Of a DNA stretch of 64,000 nt, positions 32,645 through 43,671 are shown piece by piece. The position numbers and the translations under genes are program-made. The notes below the pieces were generated by a model that did not search any database, had not been told where the DNA came from, and was given only the letters and a program-made list of their open reading frames with translations. The DNA is from Dactylonectria macrodidyma (lineage: Eukaryota; Ascomycota; Sordariomycetes; Hypocreales; Nectriaceae): NCBI GenBank assembly GCA_020744425.1, contig JAGMUV010000049.1, forward strand, positions 1-64,000, written 5' to 3'. Each line of letters begins with the position of its first letter. Position 1 is the first letter of the stretch.

Positions 32645-33230
32645 ACGGTTGGGGTAGGTTGCGAGGGTGATTTGAATCTGTCGATAGACGCAAGGCTCCA
32701 GAGTGAACTATTTGAGAGATTTGGCTTATTTAGATGGACGTAATGTTGTTCCGGGGTTGTAGAGGAGGTTTTTGGGTGAGCACGTGCTTTATTGCATGCA
32801 CTTACTTGTCCACACAGCACACCTTCCGTCAGCCAAGGATGAGTTGGAGAGCTTGGTCTATCTGATTCAGAAAAGGCTGTCCGTCTATTCAGTCGACGAC
32901 GGGAACCGGTCCGTGTCGGAGATAGCTTACAGAATGGAATAAGTTTCAAACAGCGCCGTCCGGGCGCTACAGAGGTGACCTCTGGGATGCAGCTCTCGCA
33001 ACCTGCGGATATTACTTGGTGGATTTAGGAAAAATTGCCCAGAAGTGCCGGGATACGATGGCGATTACGGAAGGGGAAATTTTAATTGGCTCTGGGAGGG
33101 CAAGAACAACTGTGCCCTCACTGGGATGATTCCAGGTGGCCCTAATTCTACTGCTAACATAGATATAAACCAATCCCAACCCACATTTATTCATCAGTTA
33201 ACCTATGCCGTCATAAGTCCAGCGCTTCAT
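32645..33230. other. Intergenic between convergent genes
   Basis: Holds the 3' ends of the monooxygenase (+) and SSP-4 (minus) genes. No coding sequence or repeat recognised. Confidence 0.5.
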
Positions 33231-33639
33231 TCATACAAAACATTCGGGGTCTACGTCGGGGCTGACCACCCCGGATCCGTCCTGGCAAAAGCCGCCGCCA
33301 TCACAAAAGCCCGCACCGCCGGCACAGGGCCCGCCTTGGTTGATATTACCGCGATTGTCATCACTGTTGCCGCCGTTGGCATTATTTCCTCCGCCACCTC
33401 GTCCGCCTCCACCGCCTCTAGTGGCGCCTCCACCAACGCATTCAGGGTCAACGTTGGGGCTGACCACCCCGGATCCGTCCTGGCAATGGCCACTGCCGTC
33501 GCAAAAGCCTGCACCGCCGGCACAGGACTGTGCGGTCACTGCCGAAGTGTAAGCTTGAGAATGGGAAATCAAGGGAGAGAGGTGAAGGAAACATACCAAG
33601 GCTGGCCAAGGCGGCGAAGACGAAGACTGACAACTTCAT
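33231..33639 (-). CDS. Small secreted protein with duplicated cysteine module (SSP-4)
   Basis: Exon 33639-33597, a 58-bp GTATGT..CAG intron, and exon 33538-33231 give 116 residues. The signal peptide is MKLSVFVFAALASLVTAQ, with the intron falling inside it. The mature protein is two near-identical modules of about 30 residues (CAGGAGFCDG, then CQDGSGVVSP and VDPEC; four cysteines each) joined by a Gly/Asn-rich linker (GGGGGRGGGG). The modules differ at only a few positions (GSGHC against GGGFC, NVD against DVD). The duplication is also visible in the DNA, around 33243-33326 and 33449-33530. No known family recognised. The form suggests a secreted disulfide-stabilised binding module. Confidence 0.8.
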
Positions 33640-34541
33640 GGGGAGAGAATTTGGTAATGGGCTAGTCTTTCCGGTAGGTAGATGTAGATGTAAAAACGTA
33701 GTTAATATGATGGATGCGTGAACGTAAGGAGGGATTGTAAAATGCGATAGCGAGCTAGCCGTACCAGACGGATTAGCGGATTAGAGAGTATAGGCAATGA
33801 GAATGTAGTGACTTAGAAGCTCGCAATAGGTATGGGAGGACGATGGCTGTTATTTATTATAGCATGATAGACCGTTATCGCAACACGAAAGACAGGGGTA
33901 CTTAGCTTCGTCTCTCATATGTCATTAAAGGGTTTATATGAGACAAACTTCCGGCAGCTTCAATACGCGTGGTGAAACCTGATTATGTAACCCTAACTCA
34001 ACCTCCATTTATGGATAATGTTTCAAGCTATCTACTGGTACTTTGGTCTATTTCCTGCTTTCTTTATGAGAGCACGCAAAGGTGACTCTGATAATTACGG
34101 TATGATGCTAAGAACGGTACTGGAGTTTACTAGTTATCTTAACCACCCCCAGACGGATTCACGACGTTGCCTTCTTTTCCCCTCTCCTTAGTGAGGGAGG
34201 GGGCATTCCCCGGCATTGCGACTTTACTCTAGCTCTGTACCATCCGTGTCAGTGTCTAAACCTTAGGGCCTAAGTACTTACTGGCTGCCAATTATCTACT
34301 AACCTTGAATTCTTTAGTTAACCTTATTGACCTTAGCTCCGAAGGATAAATATTTACACGAGATCCTACAAGTTCCAGGTCCGATGTTACATCTCGGCTA
34401 ACAATACATCTTTTGTTTCATATTATTTTTGAAACCAATAAACACCTAATTACGAAATATCTCTCGGTTTTGCTCGTCCCTAGTGGTTTTAACTTTCTTG
34501 TCTTTTAGTGCCTTCTCGTGTCTTAACGGCTCATGAGGCAG
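33640..34541. other. Intergenic, AT-rich
   Basis: The promoter side of SSP-4 is followed by AT-rich sequence with no recognised gene. It ends at the target duplication of hAT element 2. Confidence 0.5.
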
Positions 34542-36544
34542 ACCACTCGCAGGCTTCTCAACAAGCAGTACTCATTGATAAGGCCTATACTGATACTGAT
34601 TGATTGATTACTATGCTTACTGATACTGATTGATTAACTTATCAGTAAGTACCAAGATATGCTGCTGTTGCAACGATCTTCAGCCTAATTGTCATGGTTT
34701 GGTAGTACGTGCACCTTCCGAATGAGGTCGTTCTTGTTCCAGTTCCCAATGCACTCTGTCATCTCAATGTTCTCCGCCCCGAGGCGTGCACGGTCATACG
34801 AAATAGTACGCCGAGCACCTGAAAAGACACGTTCCGCCTTATCCGACATAGGCGGAATCGAAAGTACGTTAATAGCCATCTTATGTAGCCGGGGGTATTC
34901 GATCCGTTGCTCGTCTCTGCTCCACCAGGCAAGCGGAATAAGTGCGATCTTGCATGGAGAACCATTAATAAACTTCTCCAGCTCATCCTCATCGTCATAC
35001 GCCTCCGTCACATCGAGCGACTGCGCCAGTTTATCATACGTTGTCATCTGGATCTCTGAAGCCTCCTCTGGAGAAGAGGTAACAGGGAGATCTTTATACT
35101 GACTCCAGATCTGCCTAGCCTTATTGATTGCACTGTCATGCCAATCAACGTGCCAGTTCTGGCGGAGGTACTTCAATCGCTTTGAAGGGTGGAGAAGCAA
35201 TGCCGCGGAATATACAGGCGTCTCATTGGTCTTAAAGTAGTACTTATCAAGCACAAACCAGCCCATGTGGATAGAGTGGATAAGGCGTTGATGATCGGTG
35301 TACGTCTTCTATAAAATAGTTAGTACCGTAATGCTAAATAAGGTCGCGACTAATATATACCTTAGCATCTTCAAAATGCTTGAGTAGGATATCTATGTGG
35401 TAAAGTAGCTGATCTAACGAGGACTACTTCTTCTGCTGAGCCTACGTGGCCTGCCAGAACGGTTGGAGGAAGTCCGCCGTCAATCTGAGGACATCCCAGT
35501 CATCTTGTGTGAGACTATCGTTGCCTAAGGCTTTATGATGATCTTGTTGAAAGACCATAAGTTTATCTTTCTTCTTGAGTGCAGTCCGAAGCAACATGTA
35601 CTATGAATTCCACCTGGTTGCATTGTTAATGCCGAGTGTACGGCCTGCCAGGCGCTCCTAAGCATCGCTGTGTACTGTAGAACGAACTCCGTATAAACAC
35701 AGCGATATAGTGTAGTTTGCCAAGGGGGCCCATCGAGCGCCATCCGGATCGATCCTCCGGCGCCTTTCGCAGCCTGCCCTTGCTGCTCTTCTGCTGCAAT
35801 TGCGCCTGTAGAGACTCAACAACTGTGGTATTTACGTTGCTATCTGCCTCTTCAATGGCCGCATTCAGTGCCTCTTTGCTGGAGGCGAAGAGAAATGCCT
35901 GGAGGCACAGATTGATAATATGGCCTCCACATCGAACGCGGCGATCAATGGGGTCGAATCTAATGCTATATTCGTTCGCTAATGCCGTTGATAAAGCACG
36001 CATGCAAGTGTCATTGGCGCTAGCGTTATCTGACGTAAAGTAGCCAATGCTGCCTGCGATATTGAAATACCGTATGGTGTCCAGCAAGTGCCGTGACATT
36101 GTCTCTCCGGAGTGACTGTGCCGTACGTTCGGTAGACCTAATAAGGCCTCACGGAGCTCATAATGCTCATCAACTCATTGCCCATATATTCCGAGAAAGC
36201 CCTTGCGATGCTGTGATGACCATAGATCGACGCTGAAGTGCACTTGTGACTTTGCCGCCTGTAATTGAGCTTTGATGTTCTCGCGATGTATGACGTATGA
36301 CAGCTCAATATGAGCTACTGCCGTATTGCCTGACTGAATAAGGAACTCTTCAGCTCTCGGGTTGACTGCGCAGAGAAGTGCTTGGTATTCCGGCCAAGAG
36401 ACACAGTTGAATGGGAGCCGCCGGCTTGTGATAAGCTGGATCTGAGCTTCGTAGAACGCGTCAAGTTGGATCGCATTCCGTAGTGTCGATTGTTCGTCAC
36501 GGGATACTAGGCCTCGGTTCTTGTCTTCGACACGTGTAAATGCT

Positions 36545-39402
36545 CAGAGATGCTCATCAATCCATCAACGTCCACGAAGCCCTTCCGTGGATTGATTGAA
36601 CTGCTTATTCAGCATTTCAACGGTTGATTGAGTCAACGAAGGCCAGCCGTTGATTGAATTGATATTGATTGAAGTTCGTTGAACCCCCCTGCAGTATTAT
36701 TACTCATCACCAACCACAGTACCACCGCCCTGCTCTCCTCCTTGTTCAAGTAGCTCGTGCAATAAGCCGTCATCCAACAGTATGTTGTCCAACTCGTCTA
36801 TGAGCCCCGCTCGTAACCATGACCGTAGAGTTTGAATTAGCCCTATTGTGCTAGCATCTAAGCGGTTGCGAAGCGGAGTAACCATTAAGCCAACTGCCGA
36901 AAAGAGCCTCTCGCATTCGGCGCTCATTGCTGGCACGGTCATGACGTCCAAGGCCATACGGGATAACCGGGGGTATTCGGATTGCTTAGAGATCCAGTAT
37001 TGGACCGGATCTGTAATATCCCCGTCCGCTGTACTTACGTCTGACTGCCAGCGGTTGTATTCATCTACCGACGAAATCATTGGCAGAGGTCTGGGTGACT
37101 GGCATCGTCGATGATCCTCGCGATATTTCTCGAAGGAAGAGAGCTTCGTCTTGCGCTTTTTGACAACATGGCCGTCATTAAGCGTAGCCCTGACCTCCAG
37201 GTTGCAATACTCCGTATTCCAAAGCGTCTGGACAAGATCCTTCGCCTCTTGAATCCAATCCGGATGGTCCTGACTCCAGATATCGTCGAAATATGTCCAA
37301 CGGACAGATGGGTGTAAAGCAGCAGCAGCATAATAGACAGGCGAATCCTTAAGAGTACGGTAATATTTGTCGAGCTTCATCCAGCCTAGGTTAACATTGA
37401 AACTGAACTGCTCTGGCTCAGGATACTGATGAATCAGGGCCTTTGCTTCTTCAAGTTTACCAAGCAGAAACTCGAAAGCTTCAAGCACATCAGTCATAGA
37501 TCCGAAGGTCTCGTCGACGCCAGTCGACCGCCTACGGGCCTGACCATCTCCCTGAAGGACTTGGACAACAACGTAAAAGTCGTGAAGCATACTCTCAAAG
37601 GCTTTGAGAACTGCCCAGTCATTGTCGCCAAGAAGGCTCTTCTTCTCAAGGCAGGGTGGCAACTTGGCATCTCTCTCGCCTTTCCTGGCTTCTTGGAAAA
37701 GTCTCTTCGCCTTGATAATAAATTCGTCGTAGAATGGCTGCAACTTAAGTAACCGCCGGATCATGTAATATTGGGACAACCACCTTGTATCGTTGTCGAG
37801 ATGGACATCCAGTGGACCCTGGCTCCGCATTTCTGGGTCTTCGGACGCTGCAAAATACTCCCGTTGCAACTGCCTGAGCAGCTGGGTCAACATATCCGAC
37901 CGATGAACCCAGACAACAAAATTGTGAGCTTTTCCGACCGGGCCCTTCTTCATCCACTCATCGTGTGCTGCCCTGGCAAGAAGCTCTCCCTTAACAAGGG
38001 ATTCTTCAAAGGCTTCGGCATCTTTTCCAAAGAGTAGAGCCTTGACAACGAGGTTGAGTATATGTCCCGTGCAACGGACCCGGCGCTGGACAGGATTGAA
38101 GCCGAGTTTTCGGCCAATAATCTCCATCGCTGTATCATTGTTACCAGCGTTGTCGAGAGTGAAATAGCCGAGCTTGTCCTCAATGCCAAACGAGCGAATG
38201 ACGTCGAGTACCTCTGCCGCGATATTCTCTCCGGTATGGCGGTTGATCAGTTCAGGAAGGCCAAGGACGATTTTCTGTGGCTCATTCTTGACGTTCCTGA
38301 ACAATGCCGTGACTCCGTATAGCGTATGCCGGTTCCTGCTCCTAGCACCGTCAAAGGCAACGTGAATCTGCCCAGGAGCTTCCTTCAGTATTCCCTCCAC
38401 CCTCGTCTTGTGTTTCTCGAAGTGTTGAATTGCCAGCCGCCGAACAGTATGCCTCGAGATGTGGGCATCTGTGACCTTTACAGCAGGGTTCAGATATTCG
38501 AAGATGTGCCGTAGGCGAGGGTTTTCGGCTTGTTGGAAAGACTGCTGACTATCGACAATCCAGTTGACAACGAGCTTTTGGAAATGCTCTCGATCAAAGC
38601 TTTTAATTAGGTTGTTAGCCAGGGACTGTTCCTTTGGGTCGTCCCGACTGAGATTGAAGATATCTGTAATAGAAGAGAACATTCTCTTCCCTCCCTTCGT
38701 CACAGAGGGTGCCGGACGTTTTCCTGACGGATCCCAATGACCGTGGGACTTCCATAAGTGATGTTCTGCATTCTGTGTGCCTCTGGAATCGTAGGATTGC
38801 GGGTTGTTACTTCTTTGACGGATACAGGGCATACAAATCCATCGTCTCGTCGTCTCGGACTGGATCTCAATGCCGTATCCCCATATCCAAGACGAGGTAT
38901 CTTTTGATCGTTCAGCTAGCGTGAATCCTTTCCACCGTTTGAAGATGCGGGCTTCTTCCTCGGGGGTTGGATTCCAGTCAAATGGCATGGCAGGTTTGTT
39001 GTCGGTCGATAAGATAGAGTCGACAGGTATTTGGCTTGGGTGGTTCGCCATAATTAAAGCAATGATCGATAATTGTTACGAAAGAAAGCGTAGCAAGTAG
39101 AGGCTTTCTGACGCGACGCGACGCGACGCGATTCAAGTGATTTAGCCATTATTTTACTTGGTGTTAGTGCATGTTAACAATCACTTATGTTTTACTCGGG
39201 AAAAGATATCTGGATCTAACATTGCCAAGCCTGGCAAGGGTCCCATGTCTAGTGTCAACGATCATCAATCAATATCCATCAACGAGAGGATTGTGTGGAT
39301 TGATGGATTATGTCAGCTAACTAGCCGTGGATTGATATTGACGTGGATTGATGTCAATATATTGATCAACGCGTTGATCTGGTGGATTGATGAGCATCTC
39401 TG
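36545..39402 (-). mobile_element. hAT element 3, complete
   Basis: 2858 bp bounded by inverted repeats CAGAGATGCTCATCAATCCA (left end, and the same in reverse complement from 39402). A perfect 8-bp duplication, TAAATGCT, sits at 36537-36544 and 39403-39410. Subterminal GGATTGAT/ATCAATCC motifs are frequent at both ends. A GACGC microsatellite lies near 39110-39130, upstream of the gene. With an intact transposase it is a candidate autonomous copy. Confidence 0.95.
36700..39051 (-). CDS. hAT-family transposase, intact
   Basis: 783 residues without introns or stops, the usual size for fungal hAT transposases. In order: a BED-like zinc finger (about residues 60-115: CMPC, then HHLWKSH); the RNase-H-like catalytic domain with VAFDGAR (first Asp, about residue 240), LDNAGNND (second Asp, about 305) and CTGHILNL; an insertion domain including DNDTRWLSQYYM; and the C-terminal hATC dimerisation domain (YPRLSRMALDVMTVP, SAECERLFSAVG, about residues 680-740). 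The protein would excise and reinsert its element by a cut-and-paste mechanism, giving 8-bp duplications as seen here. It differs from hAT 1 and hAT 2, so it is a separate family. Confidence 0.95.
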   Translation of the reverse strand: MANHPSQIPVDSILSTDNKPAMPFDWNPTPEEEARIFKRWKGFTLAERSKDTSSWIWGYGIEIQSETTRRWICMPCIRQRSNNPQSYDSRGTQNAEHHLWKSHGHWDPSGKRPAPSVTKGGKRMFSSITDIFNLSRDDPKEQSLANNLIKSFDREHFQKLVVNWIVDSQQSFQQAENPRLRHIFEYLNPAVKVTDAHISRHTVRRLAIQHFEKHKTRVEGILKEAPGQIHVAFDGARSRNRHTLYGVTALFRNVKNEPQKIVLGLPELINRHTGENIAAEVLDVIRSFGIEDKLGYFTLDNAGNNDTAMEIIGRKLGFNPVQRRVRCTGHILNLVVKALLFGKDAEAFEESLVKGELLARAAHDEWMKKGPVGKAHNFVVWVHRSDMLTQLLRQLQREYFAASEDPEMRSQGPLDVHLDNDTRWLSQYYMIRRLLKLQPFYDEFIIKAKRLFQEARKGERDAKLPPCLEKKSLLGDNDWAVLKAFESMLHDFYVVVQVLQGDGQARRRSTGVDETFGSMTDVLEAFEFLLGKLEEAKALIHQYPEPEQFSFNVNLGWMKLDKYYRTLKDSPVYYAAAALHPSVRWTYFDDIWSQDHPDWIQEAKDLVQTLWNTEYCNLEVRATLNDGHVVKKRKTKLSSFEKYREDHRRCQSPRPLPMISSVDEYNRWQSDVSTADGDITDPVQYWISKQSEYPRLSRMALDVMTVPAMSAECERLFSAVGLMVTPLRNRLDASTIGLIQTLRSWLRAGLIDELDNILLDDGLLHELLEQGGEQGGGTVVGDE

Positions 39403-41190
39403 TAAATGCTACTTCAAGAGACTGTTGAAGTGCCTTCTTGGCTGGCCTTTCTTCGTCATCAATGATAATACCATGGTCACTTCGCATATGCCGTTTGGCG
39501 CTTGTAGTCGAGACTGTACGCCATGGCGGATTGTGACAGTGTTGACAATACCAGAGCCTCTGGTTATTCTGGTGTGTCTCTTCGTCTCCTTGGGGCATAC
39601 GGAAGTGCTTCCAGGTTTCTAGAGCGCGGACTTTGCGTTTCTTCGACTGAGATTGAGGCCTAGACACGGAAGAAGCGGAGGAGGACGTGGAGAAAAATGA
39701 TTGCTGTGAATGAGGTCGCACGGCTGCGGAGATGCTTGATTCCGGAGCTGGCGAGCTTAATTCTTCGTATTCAACGTCCCCTATAAATGGAGACGACCCG
39801 GTAGGCATATTGACACTCAGTGTGTTATTCATGTGTTATTCATGTGTTATAAGTGCAGGTTATTGAAGCCCTTCAAGTTGTGTGCAAAGAGACAATCTAT
39901 TTCAATCAGCGCACCTCCGCCGCGTCCACAACTTGGACCCCACCTTCAACTTCCCAGTTTGGCCCTCCTAACGGCCCGCTGGCCAATGATCGGGCGCTGA
40001 AGGCATCATCTCCTTGAGCCAAACTCGAAAGACCTTCGTCTCGCAGCTGCCCTGTCCCACCCGCGTCAGCTTCGCGCTCTTCTCGCGCCATTCTGGCGTT
40101 TGATTAGAATTGATTATTGACCTCGTTACTGAGCTTGCGTACGTACTCGTAAGGGTGAATGGTGCGCCATGGACGTTGAGCCTCCACGTCAAGGTCTGCA
40201 GGATCTGCAAAGTCGCTACTACATCCGTCCAGGCGTGTATTTTGGTTTAGGTGCAGGTCCCTGATCCTGACCGCTGGACCCTTGTCTTCAATAAATAAAG
40301 CGATATGAATTGGGATGGCGGGAGTAGAGAAAATGCTTTGATAGACAAACAGCTTTCAAGCGGACTGGACTTGACTTAACCTGTACTTTGGGTCGGGACA
40401 TATCTGAAGGTGACAACGGGGGTCAGTGTGCCGTGTTCTACCCATGGCTTTCTCGATTACAAAACGAGAACTTGGAATTATATCTTTAACCATGATGGAA
40501 TTGATACCAGACGGAAGGTTTCAGCAAGAGAAATTAATTCAGTGACTCTACTTTAGCTTGCACGAATGTGATTCTCAGGAAGAGACCAGCGTGTTTATTG
40601 GCATCTCGGTTATTTTGCTCAAGAGGATGTTACGCAAGCCAGCTTACCCTATATGCGCCGGATAGGGGCTACCGCGCATCCCCGCGTATTTGTAATGATG
40701 GAGTTGGTATCTCTTAACTCCATGGCCTTGGGCTTCACCACCCAGATAACATGCACTTCACGGCCTCTCACGTTACAAATACTCTTCTTGGAAACCAGTT
40801 AGATAGTTTATTCAAAGTTAGAAAATTAGGTTGCTGTTGAACATAGAGAAAGGATGCAATTCTGGGCTTTGTCAGGATGATGGTTTCGGTTGCAAGATAC
40901 CTCGTTTACCATAGATGAGCACAGTGCTACAGCTGTACCTGCTAACATATCTTAGCAGCACATCGGAAGATCCACTAACACACCATGGGTCGAGTGCGTA
41001 GTACTTGAATTCGGACTCTGCAGCAGGCAACCATGCCATAGAATTTGGAAGCCAGATATAACCTGGTCACGTGTGTTACTGATTACTGATTGATTGATTA
41101 GGAGCTTACTGATACTGATATCATATCAGTATCAATCAGTAATCAGTACTGCTTGATAACTGACTGCTTGTTGAGAAGTCTGACCACTCG

Positions 41191-42222
41191 TCGAGTTCGT
41201 TTTGCTCTTCGTGTCTGGTACAAATCTAGGTCTACAGCTCGGGATTGCGGAGTTGGAAGTGAAACTGGCTCAACTATTAATCGAACCATAATCAGGATAA
41301 CAAGGTTCAGGGGACGCCTAAGATTAATGCATGTCTTTTCGACTGAAGCCCTAGGGCGAGGGACCGATCTCGGAATCAGCGGAATGGCAGACCGAGCTGC
41401 GGAGAGGAACACAGGGACTATTATTTCAAGATCACGATGCCGGCCTACATGGCGATGTTGACGCGGACAATGATCTGGGGTCTCCTTAATCGCGATATTA
41501 ATAGACTGAGTTGCTGTTATGTGCTCTCGACATCACAGATGCGATGGCTAATCCCGGCATGAATGCATTGCGTAACTGAATGTCTGCCGGTGAAATTTTC
41601 CTTGTATGGTTAATTACTCGTTGATGTATACATAAATGAGGGTTCTGTGGATTAAATGGTGCTAGTCCCGAGCCCGAATGGAGTCAGTCCAACTCAGTAG
41701 TCCTTATAGAGGTTGGGACTTGACCAGAGTCATATGCACTCTCTTCTATCATTTGCTGTCATGTCCTTGTCAGACAAATAGGTCCGATAGGAAAAGTCAG
41801 CTCTGCATAGGCCCGGATCCGTACAGTGGTTCCGATCAAACCTAGATGAAGACTTCAAACCTAGATCAACCTCAACAACCTAGATCTTCGGCTTCCAAGG
41901 GCATCATCGATCCGAGGGCATCCCGAGGGCCCCTGGATCAGCCGGATCCCTAGGGATAAATAGCTGGCTGTCCTTCCTACTAGATAGCTAGAAAACACAA
42001 GATCTTCCATCGTCACCAAGCTGTTCCCACCAATCCATCCTGTCTGATAGTCCTCAGCAGCACCTAGACCAGCTGCACATACTCGTCGAGGAGATAATAT
42101 CCTGGGTGAGAAATCGAGTACGTGACCTTGAAGTTTCGATGGACTATCTACCCATGTCTCTAGTTCTACACAACTCTCCAATATGTACGACCCCGATCTG
42201 ACTCTCTGCATCCTCGCCCTGC
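41191..42222. other. Intergenic, no gene recognised
   Basis: About 1 kb between the end of hAT 2 and the rhodopsin-like gene, with short open frames only. I see no repeats or motifs. Confidence 0.5.
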
Positions 42223-43671
42223 CTATCGCCAGCCTTCTTCGGAGATCATGTTTATCCCATTCTCGTATGCCCCCGGCCCTCCAGGGGCGTTTGATTGGAT
42301 CACTGGTGCCTCGCATTCCCAAGTGGAGGGGTAAGTGACAAGTTCTGACTCCAACGTGTCTGAACTGGGCCCAGCCACTATTCCCGGACTATGGGGGCTT
42401 GTTGTTCGACCGCTCGATATCGGCATTCCACTACGCGACTGACGGTTCGCGTGTATCAAGCGTAAGTAAGGGCGAAGGGCGGGCATGCAGGCAATTATCA
42501 CGCTAATGTTGCAGTCGATGTTGCTCCAGAGCTCTGTGCACAGGAAGATTAGCGCGCCTGTTCTCGTCTGTTTCATCTCGTCAGGTGTTCGCCCCCCTGA
42601 TGGTCGACGCAGACAAGTGGACACCACTTGGAAACCACCCGGACTTCTCGTGCGCGACCTTACTTTCTGTTGTAGAATATAAGAGAAGTTTGCTTGACTT
42701 ACCAAGTAGAGTCAACGGAATGACCTTTTTTTCGTCGATATCCGTCGTGATTTCGACGATCAGGAATCGCGTTAGACAAAATGTGATGTTGATAGCTCCC
42801 AGTCCAAATGTGCAGTACACTCCGAATCGGACCAGCCTCTCCATCCGCAGTTTGCGCAGGATCAAGAAAGGGAGCACAAAGACTAGGAACTCGATGTAAG
42901 CCATCTTCAAACGAAATCAAGGGAATAGAGGGGCTAGCTTGCTGCTCACTGATTACGTCTGAGGAGAAGTGGAGAGCCCACCCAACCCTGAAGGCGATAT
43001 TGATTTGGATTTCTGCGATGCAAGCCGTTTGATCGGTAGCCCTAGAAACCCATGTCAACTTTTTGCATGATCCCCTCTTGCAATTTGTCCTGGTTCCGGT
43101 GCGGAAAGACGCACCAGTTTCTTTCCAACGGCCAGCACAGGAATAGGTTCAAAGACATGGCCACAATATATCCCGAAGCTGCGTATGCGATGACAATCCA
43201 TATAATGATTCTGTAGGTTCGAAAGGCCGGCGGGAATATCTGCAGGTAGAAGGCCAGGATGGCCGTCTTACTACACCAGAATGCTGTGAAGAAAGCGAAG
43301 TTGCCTGCCCAAAAGTACTATAAGATCATCAGTCAGACCTAACAATGACTCCCAACTCCAGCCCTAAGTTGGAGGTAGTTTTATACCAATAATGCACTTT
43401 GCAGAGTATTTGGATCACCGGCATATCCCCGCAAAAATGCATCCTCATCCTGACGGAGGACACCCACGTACTTCAAGTAGATGTCGACCGACGAGGTGGC
43501 TGCGGCAGAGAACCACGCTAAACATATGAACACGTCGCTGAGGAGAAGCGTCTGGCGGTTTATCTTGAGTCGCAGGTACAGACGGGCGAGGATCATCACG
43601 GCAGCGATGGAGAGCAGCAACCATTCACTGATGAGGACGGCTGCTGGAGTGGGAGCATGGAGGGCCATCAC
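42223..43671 (-). CDS. Fungal rhodopsin-like seven-helix membrane protein, 1-nt frameshift
   Basis: Integral membrane protein of the large fungal rhodopsin-domain family, often linked to PTH11-like receptors. Proposed exons: 43671-43387, 43317-42957, 42904-42703 and 42557-42223, with introns of 69, 52 and 145 bp. Hydrophobic segments include SEWLLLSIAAVMILARL, DVFICLAWFSAAAT, FFTAFWCSKTAILAFYL, IIIWIVIAYAASGYIVAM and AYIEFLVFVLPFLILRKL. Family landmarks are CWPLERNW, GAINITFCLTRF and LWSNIDCN...ACMPALRPYLR. In exon 2 the frame shifts at a run of five A (T at 43060-43064 on the + strand): four A would continue KLTWVSRATD into the conserved CIAEIQINIAFRVGWALHF. This is a recent lesion or a homopolymer error. 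The C-terminal tail is Ser/Pro-rich. Confidence 0.82.

Larger units (their letters stand above)
34685..39832 (-). pseudogene. hAT element 2 transposase, decayed and interrupted
   Basis: The N-terminal part (39832-39403) has a Ser-rich leader, a KKRKVR nuclear-signal-like run and a BED-type finger (WYCQHCHNP, SAKRHMRSDH). Removing hAT 3 and one TAAATGCT copy joins EVAFT to RVEDKNRG in frame, and the catalytic-domain frame then continues from 36536 leftwards. Defects include an in-frame TGA at 36177-36175, a frameshift with TAG near 35660, TAG at 35603-35601 in the RWNSWYM-like motif, and further TAGs near 35,430. The remaining catalytic sequence (FTSDNASAND, RRVRCGGHIINL) and the C-terminal dimerisation domain (IEYPRLHKMAINVLSIP, 35266-34685) are readable. 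Several stops fit TGG to TAG, that is C-to-T on the other strand. Confidence 0.85.
34550..41182 (-). mobile_element. hAT element 2, interrupted by hAT element 3
   Basis: The termini are inverted repeats: CAGGCTTCTCAACAAGCAGT at 34550, and CAGACTTCTCAACAAGCAGT read in reverse complement from 41182 (one mismatch in 20). A perfect 8-bp target duplication, ACCACTCG, flanks them (34542-34549 and 41183-41190). Subterminal TACTGATTGATT/TGATACTGAT motifs lie inside both ends. Without the nested element the length is about 3.77 kb. The transposase reads on the minus strand and is decayed. Confidence 0.93.

Noticed and set aside
39906..40210. Short minus-strand ORFs in the 5' region of hAT 2
   Set aside because: Outside the transposase frame, low similarity to anything, and within the element's leader.
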